NCBI GenBank assembly: GCA_035651635.1
Contig: DASRFK010000217.1
Span: 1 to 64,000 of the forward strand
Direction: 5' to 3'
Source: JANXQE01 sp035651635
GTDB lineage: Bacteria > Verrucomicrobiota > Verrucomicrobiia > Limisphaerales > UBA8199
Length of the DNA: 64,000 nucleotides
The translations under genes and the position numbers were made by a program. The notes beneath the pieces were generated by a model. The model made no database searches. It saw nothing but the letters and a program-made list of their open reading frames with translations, and had not been told where the DNA came from. This document shows positions 51,941 to 61,668 of this stretch, piece by piece (positions within the stretch are counted from its first letter, which is position 1; every line of letters begins with the position of its first letter).

Positions 51941-52429
51941 ATGAATACAAAAGTAAAATACATTCCGCAGGGCTTTCATGCCGTGACCCCTTACCTGACT
52001 GTAAGGAACGCGGCGCAAGCCATTGAGTTCTACAAGCGCGCTTTCGGTGCGCGTGAGCGCGTGCGGATGCCGACACCCGACGGCAAAGTTGCCCACGCAG
52101 AACTGCAGATCGCAGATTCTATTTTCATGCTCGGGGAAGAGTGCCCGGAGCACCGGAGCGTGTCACCTGAAACGCTCGAAGGCTCGCCAGTGGGATTGGC
52201 GTTGTACGTCCAGGACGTGGATGCTGCGTTTGACCAGGCCGTAAACGCGGGAGCTTCAGTTAAGGAACCGGTCGGCGACAAGTTCTGGGGTGATCGCAGC
52301 GGATCCATTACCGATCCGTTCGGACACAAATGGATGTTGCTAACCCACATTGAGGACGTCTCCCCGCAGGAAATGAAAAAGCGGATGGCGGAGGCGTTTT
52401 CCACGGCGTCGGCCGGACACAAGAGTTGA
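51941..52429 (+). CDS. VOC/glyoxalase-fold protein, PhnB-like
   Basis: A 162-aa protein with two beta-alpha-beta3 modules of the vicinal-oxygen-chelate fold: YLTVRNAAQAIEFYKRAFGA, KVAHAELQIADSIFML, and GLALYVQDVDAAFDQAVNAGASV with FWGDRSGSITDPFGHKWMLL. Metal-ligand positions typical of true glyoxalases are partly present (Glu in AHAEL); the family includes the PhnB/YdcE-like group with unassigned roles. It lies 77 bases downstream of the rhomboid gene on the same strand. Confidence 0.85.
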   Translation: MNTKVKYIPQGFHAVTPYLTVRNAAQAIEFYKRAFGARERVRMPTPDGKVAHAELQIADSIFMLGEECPEHRSVSPETLEGSPVGLALYVQDVDAAFDQAVNAGASVKEPVGDKFWGDRSGSITDPFGHKWMLLTHIEDVSPQEMKKRMAEAFSTASAGHKS

Positions 52430-52791
52430 AAGGCAGCAATCCGCCCTTCGGGTGTGCGCGCGAGTTAAGGAATGATTAAACGCCGGGAGCCCGTCGCCCG
52501 AGGGGATTGGGTAGGAGCGAACGACTCGCGCTTTCAGCGCTCCCGGCGGTTGTTGGGCGGATAGACCCAGGGCTGGCGCCCTGGGCTGGTATGCATGACA
52601 CCGTTGGCGTCAGCCAGGTGTTGGCGTCAATGTGAAGGGCCGCCCGCTTCGAGGTGGTGGCAGTTGTGGGGATTTCTTGCGATCCTTTAATTTGAACTCT
52701 GGAACCCGCGGCGCGCGGCCCAACGTGAAATAGGTGCGCACCCCATTGAGGGGATCGGGGTGTCCGATGAAGCTTTGCACCAGCGAGGTTT
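52430..52791. other. Repeat-containing intergenic region
   Basis: About 360 bases. It contains the hairpin CCCAGGGC at 52566-52573 with GCCCTGGG at 52578-52585 in a gggctggcgccctgggc context. A minus-strand frame at 52476-53087 overlaps the true gene at 52792 and is a shadow. No gene is supported. Confidence 0.45.
52566..52585. repeat. Small dispersed-type palindrome
   Basis: An 8-bp perfect stem, CCCAGGGC/GCCCTGGG, with a four-base loop. It is not followed by a T-run. Confidence 0.5.
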
Positions 52792-53955
52792 ATGAGCCCA
52801 CAACAAAAGCTAAACGATTCGAATCGTCCAGAGCCATTTCCGACCGCGAGCAACGGCGGCTCATCGTCGACGGTTGAATCACCGTTCGAGATCAAAATCG
52901 GAAAGAAGCTCGTGGCGCGGCCGGATAACGGGGCGCTCACAGAGATTTTCACGATGACACTCGGGACAGAAAGCATCGACTTGGTACCGCTCAAGAACTG
53001 GACCCAATTGGACACCTTTAAATGGCGGCCTCGCTGTATACTGCCGCGCATTCCGGCCGGCCTGGAAATCTCCTGGGACCACCTCAAAGTAGCCGGTGAA
53101 ACGGTTTCTCCCTGGGATCCCGAGGCGTGCGAAAAGCTGGAAAGAGCTTTTAACGAATGGCTCGCGCTGGAGAGAAAGACCGTTGAATTGACTCAGGCGA
53201 AGACGCGCGCGGCGACACTCGAAGCGCCCGCCTTGTTGTCCGACGAAGACGCGGTTTACTTCAAATTAGACCTCAGCGGTGCGGCCCAGCCGCGGCTCCA
53301 ATACTTTGAAGGAAGTCAAAATGTCAAAACGGTCGCCCTGAATGTGGCCGGCCTTAGCGCGATGGTGGAACAGGGTTTCATGCGCAAACCAAACACATTA
53401 AAAGTTGGCGCGCTGAACAACTGGATCGAATTGGACGGTGAACTTTTTCGCTTTAAAGACGACCCCGAGGCAGCCCTGGCCCTGGAGAAAGCCCTGAACG
53501 AGCGGTACCTTGCGATTGGACAGCCGGACGCTCCGCCGGACGTCACCGTGTCGGCCAATCCAGCCTCGCCGAGCGGCTTCGACATTCAATTTCCCGCCAC
53601 GCCACTGGGGGTGGTGGAAAATCGCAAGCGTCATTTGAACGAGGAGACCATACAATTGCTGCAGGACCCGGAACGCTGTCGCGTATTGCGCACGGGAATA
53701 ACGGCGAGATTCGCCCCGCCTGATCTAGTGTTCAAAATAAAAACAGCCAACGGCGGTGAGCAACCGCTCGAACCGGGTGCGGATAGCACCGTCTCCGTAG
53801 CGAGTGAGGACGGTCAAAACAAAAGCCTCCCCCTGAGCCAACCAGTGAGCCTGCTGAATCGGGGGGTGGCTGAATTAAACGCAATTTTCAATCATCCGGC
53901 CGTAAATCGACGCGCCCGATTGTCACAGAGGGCGCGAGCGAAGGCCTCTGCATGA
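52792..53955 (+). CDS. Protein of unknown function
   Basis: A 387-aa protein with no signal peptide, so probably cytoplasmic. Two similar halves can be seen, each with a FEIKIGKKL or VYFKLDLSG-type strand and an acidic helix (DPEACEKLERAFNEWLALERK; DPEAALALEKALNERYLAI), which suggests an internal duplication. The N-terminus (MSPQQKLNDSNRP) is low complexity and the C-terminus basic. I recognise no family. Codon use resembles the neighbours. It is not coupled to any flanking gene. Confidence 0.72.
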   Translation: MSPQQKLNDSNRPEPFPTASNGGSSSTVESPFEIKIGKKLVARPDNGALTEIFTMTLGTESIDLVPLKNWTQLDTFKWRPRCILPRIPAGLEISWDHLKVAGETVSPWDPEACEKLERAFNEWLALERKTVELTQAKTRAATLEAPALLSDEDAVYFKLDLSGAAQPRLQYFEGSQNVKTVALNVAGLSAMVEQGFMRKPNTLKVGALNNWIELDGELFRFKDDPEAALALEKALNERYLAIGQPDAPPDVTVSANPASPSGFDIQFPATPLGVVENRKRHLNEETIQLLQDPERCRVLRTGITARFAPPDLVFKIKTANGGEQPLEPGADSTVSVASEDGQNKSLPLSQPVSLLNRGVAELNAIFNHPAVNRRARLSQRARAKASA

Positions 53956-54075
53956 ACTTCCCCACCCATTCAGGGCGACCGCAGATGGGAATCTGAGGCC
54001 TGCTCGCGGATTCACCGGCGAGCCAAATTGCGCGACGCGGAACTATTCTGGTTCTTGCGGCTTTCACCCGTGCGG

Positions 54076-54225
54076 TAGATGACATCGCGCTGCGATGTCA
54101 CCGCCCGCGTTTAGCGGGCGGAACGAATGCGAGGAGGTACGTTCACATTCCAGCTTTGCGCCGCTGTACGCGGCGCGGACGGCGCAGCGCGCCATCCCTA
54201 CCGCGAGAATGCGTCTGCCAGGACC
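54076..54225. mobile_element. Palindromic element, family C, copy 2 (left end lost)
   Basis: Core gacatcgcgctgcgatgtc at 54081-54099, then gcgggcggaacgaatgcgag, cgccgctgtacgcggcg and gcgccatccctaccgcg, ending agaatgcgtctgccagga at 54206-54223. It matches the central and right parts of the copy at 45064-45266 but lacks the left inverted end. It lies directly upstream of the following gene, and its frame runs into it, which explains a falsely long open frame there. Confidence 0.72.
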
Positions 54226-54333
54226 TGCAAGCGTTTGGCCGCCAAGTTATCTGAATCACCGCGCCGGGAAGTGGGTCTTGAATTCGCCTCGCTAGTAAGC
54301 GATAAAGTGCTGTCCCGTTCGGCAAATACTTTT

Positions 54334-57300
54334 ATGTGGATCCCAAAAAGCTTCGGACCTGCCGCCTTTTCAATTGTGTTGTGCCTGAGCGCAAGTCCGG
54401 CGCGGATACCGGCCGCCGATTTCACCGATTGGCAGGAACACATGCAACCAATCACCCCACGCAGCTATGTCTGCCGCCGTGCTTCTACCCCGATTCAGGT
54501 GGACGGAAAGCTCGATGAAGCGGCCTGGATGACAGCGCCATGGACGGAAGCTTTCGTGGATATCCAGGGCTCGTCCAAACCCCAGCCACGGCTTCGCACC
54601 CGAGCCAAACTGTTGTGGGACGATGATTACCTTTACCTCGCCGCCGAACTCGAGGAACCCCACGTCTGGGCGACGCTCACCAATCATGACTCGGTCATTT
54701 TCCGAGACCCGGACTTCGAGGTATTCATCGATCCCAAAGGCGAGACGGAGCCCTATTACGAGTTTGAGATGAACGCGCTCAATACGACCTGGGATTTGCT
54801 CCTGGACAAACCCTACCAGGACGGCGGCAAACCGCACAATGAATGGGAGATCTCCGGGGCAAAAACGGCCGTTAGCGTTCAAGGCACGTTGAATGAGCCT
54901 GGCGATAAAGACCAGGGTTGGACACTGGAGCTGGCCTTCCCATGGAAAGCACTTTCAGAACACGCCCGGCACGCGGGCGCGCCACTGGACGGCGAGCAGT
55001 GGCGGATCGATTTTTCCCGGGTCGAATGGCAAATCACCACGACCAACGGCGTCTATCGCAAAGTTCCCAATCAGCCGGAGGACAACTGGGTCTGGTCACC
55101 GACGGGCGTAATCGACATGCACCGGCCGGAGATGTGGGGAGTGCTGCAATTCACCACTAATTCGAGTTCGGAAAACATCACCGCAAGCGCGCCGGCCGGC
55201 CGAACCGCGCACCACCTGGTCCTGGGCGTTTATTACGCGCAACGCGATTTCTGGAAACAGCATCAACGCTGGGCCACCAATCTGGCGGAACTTGAGACCG
55301 TTGGGTGGAAGCTCCCAGAGCCCTCGCCAGATACCAAAGCTCCCCTGTTGGAATCGTCGCCGGATGGCTACACTTGTGCCAGCACTTTCACCGAAAATGG
55401 CCAAACACACGTCTGGCGCGTTCGACAGGATCGTTTGCTCAAGCTCGATCAAAGACTGCCGCTGGAAAGTGATAAGTTCGTCGCCGAAGCGGCCGCGCAG
55501 TTCGGTGATGCCGGCCGGCGCGCCGCCTATTTCCTGCTCGACAACATGCCCCCGGCCGATCGGGCCACGCTGAGTTGCGAATTCCTGATAGAAGACGTCC
55601 GCTACGCCCTGGAGGCACGCAATCGTTTTCCATGGGCAAAGACGGTGCCGGAACGGCTGTTTCTCAACGACGTGCTGCCCTACGCTTCACTGGATGAGCC
55701 GCGGGATCTTTGGCGCGCGCAATTTTTCAACCTGGCCGGGGAACTGGTCCGCGACTGCAAGAGCGCCAGCGACGCCGCCCAGGCTTTAAACCGCGATTTG
55801 TTCAAACGGATCAATGTGCACTACAACCTCGGCCGGAAACGCAACAACCAGGGACCCCTCGAATCAATCGAGGAGGGCAAAGCCACCTGCACCGGCCTGG
55901 CGATTATTCTAGTGGATGCCTGCCGGGCTGTCGGTGTTCCTGCCCGCATCGCAGCCGTGCCGGAATGGTCCGATAAAAAGGGAAATCACACCTGGGTCGA
56001 GATCTGGGATGGGGACTGGTTTTTCACGGGCGCCGATGAGTATGACGCCAAAGGTTTGAACCGGGCGTGGTTCAACAACGATGCGGCGCGAACCGCTCGG
56101 AGTGATAACCCCCTCAACCAGGTTTACGCTACCAGTTGGCGGCGAACCGGTCAGTACTTCCCCATGGCCTGGGCTCTCGCCTCCCGTGAAGTGAATGGAG
56201 TAAACGTCTCCGGCCGGTACGCCGCCCTGCCCCTTTCCACAAATTCCACCACTACCATTGTGCATGTGCGCCTGCGCCAGAAGCGCGAAGGCGAGCGGCT
56301 CGTGGCCGAAGTCGAAATGCGCGACCCCAACGATCAACTGATCGCCCACGACAAAACCCGCGGCTGGACGGCGGATTTAAACGATATGCCGGACTTCACC
56401 CTGCCCGCAGGCGCAGCCCAGGTCACTTTTCGTTTCATCGCGGGAGCCGAAGCCCGCGAACAAACGGTGCCGTGCGCGTCTTGCGCCAATTCTCATACGC
56501 TCGATTTTTCCTGGGACCAGCTCGCCCCGACGCCGGCCTCGGTGCTTGAAACTGAGGCGTGGCTCGCCAAACCGAGCGGTGAACGATCGCGCCCTCCCGA
56601 GGTTGCCATCTCCAGCAAAGACGTTCCGCGCCTCAGCGCGCTGCTGTGGGGTGACTTGCTCAAGACCCAAGCGGGCTCGGCCGCAAATGAGTTGTCGGGC
56701 AAGCAGATTGTGATCGAGGGAAAAAGCCTCAAGTGGATGGAAAAGAACTTTGGGGATGCGCCCAATGGAAAGCACAGCCTTTGGATTACTCTGCATGGCG
56801 GCGGCCAGGGCACCGAAGAAGAAAACGATCGCAATTGGAAAGGCTATTACGGGCGCTATGAATTTCCTCCGGGCAGCATCAACGTGGCCCCGCGCGCCCC
56901 GGCCAATACCTGGGACATGTGGCACGTGCCCTGGGTGGACGGCTTGTTGGACCGACTAATTGCCGACATGGTCCTGGCTCGCGGAGTTGACCCCAATCGC
57001 GTTTACCTGATCGGTTACTCGGCCGGCGGAGATGGCGTATACCAACTGGCACCACGAATGGCCGATCGTTTTGCCGCGGCCACCATGTGCGCCGGCCATC
57101 CTAACGCCGTCACTCCGGAAGGCCTGCGCAATCTGCCTTTCTTCCTCTATATGGGCGGGGAGGATTCCGCTTACCACCGCAACACGGTTGTTCGGGAATT
57201 CAGCGCTAAAATCGATGCGCTGCAAGCCGCCGACCCGGAAGGCTACTCACACCGACTCACCGTCTATCCGGGCCTGCAGCATAACATGCAAAACCGCGAA

Positions 57301-57678
57301 GCCGAGGTAATCCCGCGGATGTCCGGCCTGCAGCGGGTCACCTGGCCCAAACGGGTTGTCTGGAAGGAGAATGACAATTTCATTCACCCGCGCTTTTACT
57401 GGCTGGAACGCGTCGCCGGCGACACCAATGCGGAGACGGTTTATGCCGCGCATGTTGAAGGTCAGACCATCACCATCGAAACGCCCGCCTCGGGCAAAGT
57501 GACGCTGCGCCTTTCCGATCAACTGGTCGACCTCGACCAACCGGTGCGCGTCGTTGCGGGTGGACGAACGCTTTTTGAAGGACCCGTTTCCCGTTCGCTG
57601 TCGGTCATGGCGCAGTCGTTGCGGGAGCGTGCCGACCCAGAGCTTGTCGCGACCGCGCTACTGCCGGTCTCGTGGTGA
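54334..57678 (+). CDS. Secreted three-domain protein: CBM9-like, transglutaminase-like, alpha/beta-hydrolase
   Basis: A 1,114-aa exported protein. It has a signal peptide (SFGPAAFSIVLCLSASPA). A carbohydrate-binding CBM9-like domain spans about residues 40-270 (VDGKLDEAAWMTAPWTEAFV, YLYLAAELEEPHVW). A transglutaminase-like domain spans roughly 480-640 (KATCTGLAIILVDACRAVGVPAR; NHTWVEIWDGDWFFTGA). A PHB-depolymerase-like alpha/beta-hydrolase lies around 800-1000 (GYSAGGDGVYQL nucleophile elbow; LQHNMQNRE with the late His). The ATG at 54334 follows a family C repeat. It looks like a single secreted protein for polysaccharide-linked substrates, but the true substrate is unknown. Confidence 0.85.
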   Translation: MWIPKSFGPAAFSIVLCLSASPARIPAADFTDWQEHMQPITPRSYVCRRASTPIQVDGKLDEAAWMTAPWTEAFVDIQGSSKPQPRLRTRAKLLWDDDYLYLAAELEEPHVWATLTNHDSVIFRDPDFEVFIDPKGETEPYYEFEMNALNTTWDLLLDKPYQDGGKPHNEWEISGAKTAVSVQGTLNEPGDKDQGWTLELAFPWKALSEHARHAGAPLDGEQWRIDFSRVEWQITTTNGVYRKVPNQPEDNWVWSPTGVIDMHRPEMWGVLQFTTNSSSENITASAPAGRTAHHLVLGVYYAQRDFWKQHQRWATNLAELETVGWKLPEPSPDTKAPLLESSPDGYTCASTFTENGQTHVWRVRQDRLLKLDQRLPLESDKFVAEAAAQFGDAGRRAAYFLLDNMPPADRATLSCEFLIEDVRYALEARNRFPWAKTVPERLFLNDVLPYASLDEPRDLWRAQFFNLAGELVRDCKSASDAAQALNRDLFKRINVHYNLGRKRNNQGPLESIEEGKATCTGLAIILVDACRAVGVPARIAAVPEWSDKKGNHTWVEIWDGDWFFTGADEYDAKGLNRAWFNNDAARTARSDNPLNQVYATSWRRTGQYFPMAWALASREVNGVNVSGRYAALPLSTNSTTTIVHVRLRQKREGERLVAEVEMRDPNDQLIAHDKTRGWTADLNDMPDFTLPAGAAQVTFRFIAGAEAREQTVPCASCANSHTLDFSWDQLAPTPASVLETEAWLAKPSGERSRPPEVAISSKDVPRLSALLWGDLLKTQAGSAANELSGKQIVIEGKSLKWMEKNFGDAPNGKHSLWITLHGGGQGTEEENDRNWKGYYGRYEFPPGSINVAPRAPANTWDMWHVPWVDGLLDRLIADMVLARGVDPNRVYLIGYSAGGDGVYQLAPRMADRFAAATMCAGHPNAVTPEGLRNLPFFLYMGGEDSAYHRNTVVREFSAKIDALQAADPEGYSHRLTVYPGLQHNMQNREAEVIPRMSGLQRVTWPKRVVWKENDNFIHPRFYWLERVAGDTNAETVYAAHVEGQTITIETPASGKVTLRLSDQLVDLDQPVRVVAGGRTLFEGPVSRSLSVMAQSLRERADPELVATALLPVSW

Positions 57679-57752
57679 AGACTCGGTTCGACCAATGATG
57701 CCGCCGCTCGCTGGTTAAGGAACCAAACCTATCACCAGCCCCTGCCTGACTG

Positions 57753-58898
57753 ATGTTGCTCACATTCATTTTCATTGGCGTGATCAGTGTGTTCCTGGCG
57801 ATGAGCCTGGGCGCGCTGTTCCACCTGCAATGGGTGCGGCCATTGCCCACACCGATCCTACTCGACGGAACTGGAGGCCCCGCCCGCTGTTCCGTGGTGA
57901 TTGCTGCTCGCGATGAGCAACCGCGCATCGAACAAACTGTCCGCCACCTGCTCGCGCAGCAGCACGTTCAGGTTGAGGTGATAACAGTCGACGATCGCTC
58001 CAGCGATGGCACAGGTGAGATCCTGAAGTTGTTGTCCAAGGAGGACCCCCGCCTGCGCATCATCCGGGTGGACCGGCTGCCAGACGGATGGTTAGGAAAG
58101 TGCCACGCCTGCCACTTGGGCGCCCAAGCCGCTACCGGTAACTGGATACTATTTACTGACGCCGATTGCTGGTTGAAGCCCGAGGTCCTGGCCCGCGCGC
58201 TCAGCGTGGCCGAGCGCGAGGGTGCGGATCACATTGCGCTCACGCCCGGGTTGGCGACGAGCTCGCTGGGAACCCGCGCCTGGCATTTGGCTTTTTTGAT
58301 CAGCATGTCGAACTGGATTTCCGGGGTGAATCGCGATCGGCCGAGGGCCTATTTCGGTTTGGGAGCATTCAACCTGGTGCGCGCCTCCGCCTACGCCGCC
58401 AGCGGCGGTTATGAAGCGTTGCGCTTGACGGTGCTGGATGACGTCAAGCTCGGCCTGCTCCTGCGCCGAGCCGGCAAAAAGACGCGCGCCTTCCTCGGCA
58501 GCGGAGACGTCGAATGCCACTGGGGCTCAACGCTGGCGAACATGATCCAGGTCATGGAAAAGAACTACTTTGCGGCCGTTGATTTCCGGTCCGCGACAGC
58601 GTTGGGCGCGAGCCTGGTTGGAATACTGCTTCTCGGCGCCGCGGTGATCGGCCCGCTCACGGGGACAGTGCCGGGCCTGGCGGCAGGACTCGCGCCATTC
58701 TCCTTTGTTTTGCCAGCCTGGTTTATTGCCCGAAAACTCGGCTGGTCCGCGTGGGCGGCGGCATTAACCCCCTTCATCTTTCCTGTGCTCCTTTACGCTA
58801 TGCTTAACTCGATCGTAGTCACGCTCTGGCAAGGCGGGGTGCGCTGGCGTGAGACCTTCTACGCGCTCGAGACGCTCCGCAAAGGCATCCTGCGCTAA
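57753..58898 (+). CDS. Membrane-bound family 2 glycosyltransferase, HpnB-like
   Basis: A 381-aa glycosyltransferase. An N-terminal transmembrane helix precedes a GT-A domain with VVIAARDEQPRIEQTV, the metal site TDADCWLKPE (DxD-type DAD) and a late VLDDVKLGLLLRRAG; C-terminal transmembrane helices follow (GASLVGILLLGAAVIG, FSFVLPAWFIARK, FPVLLYAMLNSIVVT). It resembles the hopene-associated GT2 family HpnB, but no hopanoid synthesis gene is present, so the acceptor lipid is not assigned. It lies 75 bases downstream of the three-domain gene on the same strand. Confidence 0.85.
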   Translation: MLLTFIFIGVISVFLAMSLGALFHLQWVRPLPTPILLDGTGGPARCSVVIAARDEQPRIEQTVRHLLAQQHVQVEVITVDDRSSDGTGEILKLLSKEDPRLRIIRVDRLPDGWLGKCHACHLGAQAATGNWILFTDADCWLKPEVLARALSVAEREGADHIALTPGLATSSLGTRAWHLAFLISMSNWISGVNRDRPRAYFGLGAFNLVRASAYAASGGYEALRLTVLDDVKLGLLLRRAGKKTRAFLGSGDVECHWGSTLANMIQVMEKNYFAAVDFRSATALGASLVGILLLGAAVIGPLTGTVPGLAAGLAPFSFVLPAWFIARKLGWSAWAAALTPFIFPVLLYAMLNSIVVTLWQGGVRWRETFYALETLRKGILR

Positions 58899-59034
58899 GG
58901 CCTTGATAAGGGTCCGGCATCGTAGCCGGATAATCTCTAGTCATAAAAATGATTTAGACAATCCCTGGGCTTACGTGCGTCATTAAGGGTACTGGCGACA
59001 ACAAAACTGCCTTTAAAATGACCGCCACGACAAT

Positions 59035-59544
59035 GTGACCTCGGCCGAACTTGAGCGTCTGTACGACGAACATGCGCAAGCCCTGTTTGGGTTTCTAATC
59101 AACCTCACGCGCAGCGAGGCAGACACTCGGGATGTGCTCCAGGACGTGTTCTGCAAAATGGCGGCAAATCCCAAACTGTTGGACCCGGTGCGGGACGAGC
59201 GCGCTTTCCTTTTGCGCCTGGCCCATAACCAGGCAATCGACCTGCTCCGGCGGCGCCAAACTCGCCAAAAGGTTAGCGCTCAGATCCAACACGAAGCGGA
59301 ATCGGTCTTTATCGCGGCGGCCAGCGCTGATGAAGAAACCTTTCGCGCGGAGCTCGGAACCGCTTTAGCGGAACTGCCGTCGGAGCAACGGGTAGTCGTG
59401 CATCTGAGAGTTTGGGAGGGCCTGACCTTCGAAGCCATCGCCGAGCTCCTGGACATTCCACTAAACACCGCCGCGAGCCGGTGCCGTTATGGTTTAGACA
59501 AATTACGCGCCCGCCTGCGTCCCCTTTACGACGAGATCAAATGA
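59035..59544 (+). CDS. ECF-type RNA polymerase sigma factor
   Basis: A 169-aa ECF sigma factor. Region 2 is seen as LYDEHAQALFGFLINLTRSEADTRDVLQDVFCKM and FLLRLAHNQAIDLLRRRQTR; region 4 as LTFEAIAELLDIPLNTAASRCRYGLDKLR. It starts with GTG at 59035. It overlaps the next gene by four bases (ATGA). Together with the small membrane protein and the 481-aa protein it forms a module resembling the sigma module at 48.5-51.2 kb. Confidence 0.9.
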   Translation: MTSAELERLYDEHAQALFGFLINLTRSEADTRDVLQDVFCKMAANPKLLDPVRDERAFLLRLAHNQAIDLLRRRQTRQKVSAQIQHEAESVFIAAASADEETFRAELGTALAELPSEQRVVVHLRVWEGLTFEAIAELLDIPLNTAASRCRYGLDKLRARLRPLYDEIK

Positions 59545-59969
59545 ACAACGAAGACTTTGAGAAACAACTCAGCCCCGTTCCTTTCAAGCAGATTCCAGCG
59601 GGGTGGCGGCGGGACATTCTGGAAGCCGCTGAGGCCGCCCGCAGGCCTGCTGCGTCGCCGCGGGAGGATTCCGCTCACCGCGCCGGCCTGTTTTGGTGGA
59701 AGGCCTGGTTATGGCCGCGTCCGCTGGCCTGGGGAAGCCTGGCGTTCGTTTGGCTGCTCATTTTAGGCGCGAATCTGGGCACTCGAGGCTCGGACAGCGG
59801 CACGCTTCAGGGCCAAACCGTTGCCCACGCTCCTCACACCACCACACTCTCCGAGCAGCGCGCTCTGCTTTCGCAACTGCTCGATTCTTCACGGCCTTTG
59901 GCCGGCCCGATGGAGGCTACGCCGTCCCGACGCCGAAGCGATCGTCGGCTGGAAGACCTGGCCGCGTAA
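59541..59969 (+). CDS. Membrane protein, probable anti-sigma partner
   Basis: A 142-aa protein with one transmembrane helix (PLAWGSLAFVWLLILGANLG) near the middle. The N-terminal half is charged (NNEDFEKQLSPVPFKQIPAGWRRDILEAAEAARR), and a ~55-residue extracytoplasmic tail follows. It lacks the HxxxCxxC zinc motif of the other module's anti-sigma. It is coupled to the sigma gene by ATGA overlap, and this position makes an anti-sigma role likely; that is inference from gene order only. Confidence 0.75.
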   Translation: MNNEDFEKQLSPVPFKQIPAGWRRDILEAAEAARRPAASPREDSAHRAGLFWWKAWLWPRPLAWGSLAFVWLLILGANLGTRGSDSGTLQGQTVAHAPHTTTLSEQRALLSQLLDSSRPLAGPMEATPSRRRSDRRLEDLAA

Positions 59970-59987
59970 GTTTCGCTCGACCGTATT

Positions 59988-61433
59988 TTGAATACATCTC
60001 CCAAAACCCCACCGGAGGGCTCCGCCGGACGGAGCCCGAAAGCCTCAATAGTTCTCTTCGTCGTGGCCGCCCTGGCAACGCTGGTAGCAGTCTTTTATAC
60101 CATCGAGAACTGGCGCGGGCGACGTGCCTGGCAAGCCTGTCGGAAGGAACTCCTCGCACGCGGCGAGCAGCTGGATCCGGAAGCGTTCATGCCGCCGCCG
60201 GTGCCTGACGACCAGAATTTTATCAAAGTGGGACCCATCGAGACCTGGTTCCGCAGAGATATCACAGATACCAATGCGCTGGCCTCCATGCCGCGCTTGC
60301 CCGACGGGCTGAAGTCACGGCCGCCTTCGATGGCCGAGCTCAAGGATTGGACCCTCTTCGCTAATGCTTTTCAACCGGGATCCGATTTTCCGCTCACGGA
60401 TCGCACCGGCACTCCGGCTGCAGCGTTGCTCAAATGGTTTGGAAGGTACGATCAGGGTCTGGCGGCTCTGTATGAAGCGGCGGAGCGAAAAAGCGCTCGC
60501 TTCAACGCCGATTACGCGCGCGGTGTGGAGATGGAGGTCCCCAACTACGTCGCCGCCCGGGCGGTGGCTCAAGCGGTTGCCGCACACGCAGAGGCGAGTC
60601 TCCTGATTGGGAAGCCCGAGGAAGCCTGGCGTGACCTGAAGGTCATCGATCACATGGCAACAACCTTCCGGTCCAGCCCAACGCTTGTGGGCACGATGAT
60701 CGGGGTGGCGGTAGCCGGCTTCTATGATGACATCGTGCGACAGGGCTTGGCGGATCACCTGTGGCAACAAGCTCAATTGGCTGAAATTCAACAGCAGGCC
60801 AAGGGCTTCGATTTTATTTCTGACTATAATCGCGCTATGCGCGGAGGCGAGATGGCCAACATCCTGCAGTTCCTCCGGGTCGCCTCCCGGGCAAAGCTCT
60901 TGGACGTGCTAGGCGTCAACAAGGGTTGGGATAAGGTTGAGGACGCGCTTTTCTATCGATTGGCTCCGCGGGGGTGGCTCGAACAGAATATGGCCCGGTA
61001 CGCCCGGCTCGTCTCCGACGCGATGCAATCTGTCGACGTTCCCGCCGGCCGCGTATATCCGGCAAAGTCCCATGACCTCGAAGCCCGCATTTACAGCGAA
61101 GTAACCCACACGCCCTATCATTATATCCTGGCGTGCGTGGTTCCAAACATGGTCAAGGCGCTTCAACGAGTGACCGAGCGTCAGGCGCAGGCGAATCTCA
61201 CGACAGTCGCCTGCGGCCTGGAGCGATTTCGCTCTGAACAAGGAGCGTACCCCGCTGCCTTAGGGGATCTGGTTCCAAAGCACCTCAGCAAGCTGCCCTG
61301 CGACCCCGTGACCGGCGGGGCGCTCAAATACCGGAGAACTGACGACGGCCGTTGCGTGGTCTACTCGCTGGGCTGGGATCTAGTGGACGACGGCGGAGCC
61401 GAAGGCGATTGGGCGTGGAACTCGCCCCAATGA
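59988..61433 (+). CDS. Membrane-anchored helical protein with a pseudopilin-like C-terminus, in an ECF locus
   Basis: A 481-aa protein with one N-terminal transmembrane helix (IVLFVVAALATLVAVFYTIENW), a helical middle and a C-terminal segment resembling type II pseudopilins (GLERFRSEQGAYPAALGDLV, LPCDPVTGGALKY, VYSLGWDLVDDGG). Its middle part (AHAEASLLIGKPEEAWRDLK) is distantly related to the 422-aa protein at 49930-51198. It starts with TTG at 59988, 18 bases after the previous stop; no better start is visible. The function is unknown, but recurrence beside sigma modules is notable. Confidence 0.8.
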   Translation: MNTSPKTPPEGSAGRSPKASIVLFVVAALATLVAVFYTIENWRGRRAWQACRKELLARGEQLDPEAFMPPPVPDDQNFIKVGPIETWFRRDITDTNALASMPRLPDGLKSRPPSMAELKDWTLFANAFQPGSDFPLTDRTGTPAAALLKWFGRYDQGLAALYEAAERKSARFNADYARGVEMEVPNYVAARAVAQAVAAHAEASLLIGKPEEAWRDLKVIDHMATTFRSSPTLVGTMIGVAVAGFYDDIVRQGLADHLWQQAQLAEIQQQAKGFDFISDYNRAMRGGEMANILQFLRVASRAKLLDVLGVNKGWDKVEDALFYRLAPRGWLEQNMARYARLVSDAMQSVDVPAGRVYPAKSHDLEARIYSEVTHTPYHYILACVVPNMVKALQRVTERQAQANLTTVACGLERFRSEQGAYPAALGDLVPKHLSKLPCDPVTGGALKYRRTDDGRCVVYSLGWDLVDDGGAEGDWAWNSPQ

Positions 61434-61668
61434 TAGCATTGGAAGGATGGTTATCGGTTATCAAGTTATCAGGTTTTGAGGTTATTACGGCAGCGCCTTG
61501 CCCGCTTAGCCAAACGCGGGGGAAGTCGAGTTTATATTAAAAAGCGTCGCCTGCCTCACCTGGTGACCTGAAAGCTGGATAACCTTCGACGGCGGACCGC
61601 TCGCACTCCTACTCGCCTCACCCTACTTGCGCGGAAAGGCCAGGCGGGCAATGGTCGCCAAGGTGGTC
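61434..61668. other. Intergenic region with a repeat-like patch
   Basis: About 235 bases. The start includes ggttatcggttatcaag and ttatcaggttttgag, which is short direct-repeat sequence. No gene is supported here. Confidence 0.35.

Noticed and set aside
52476..53087. 203-codon minus-strand frame
   Set aside because: It overlaps the start of the better supported 387-aa gene on the plus strand and contains only arginine/serine/proline-rich shadow sequence.
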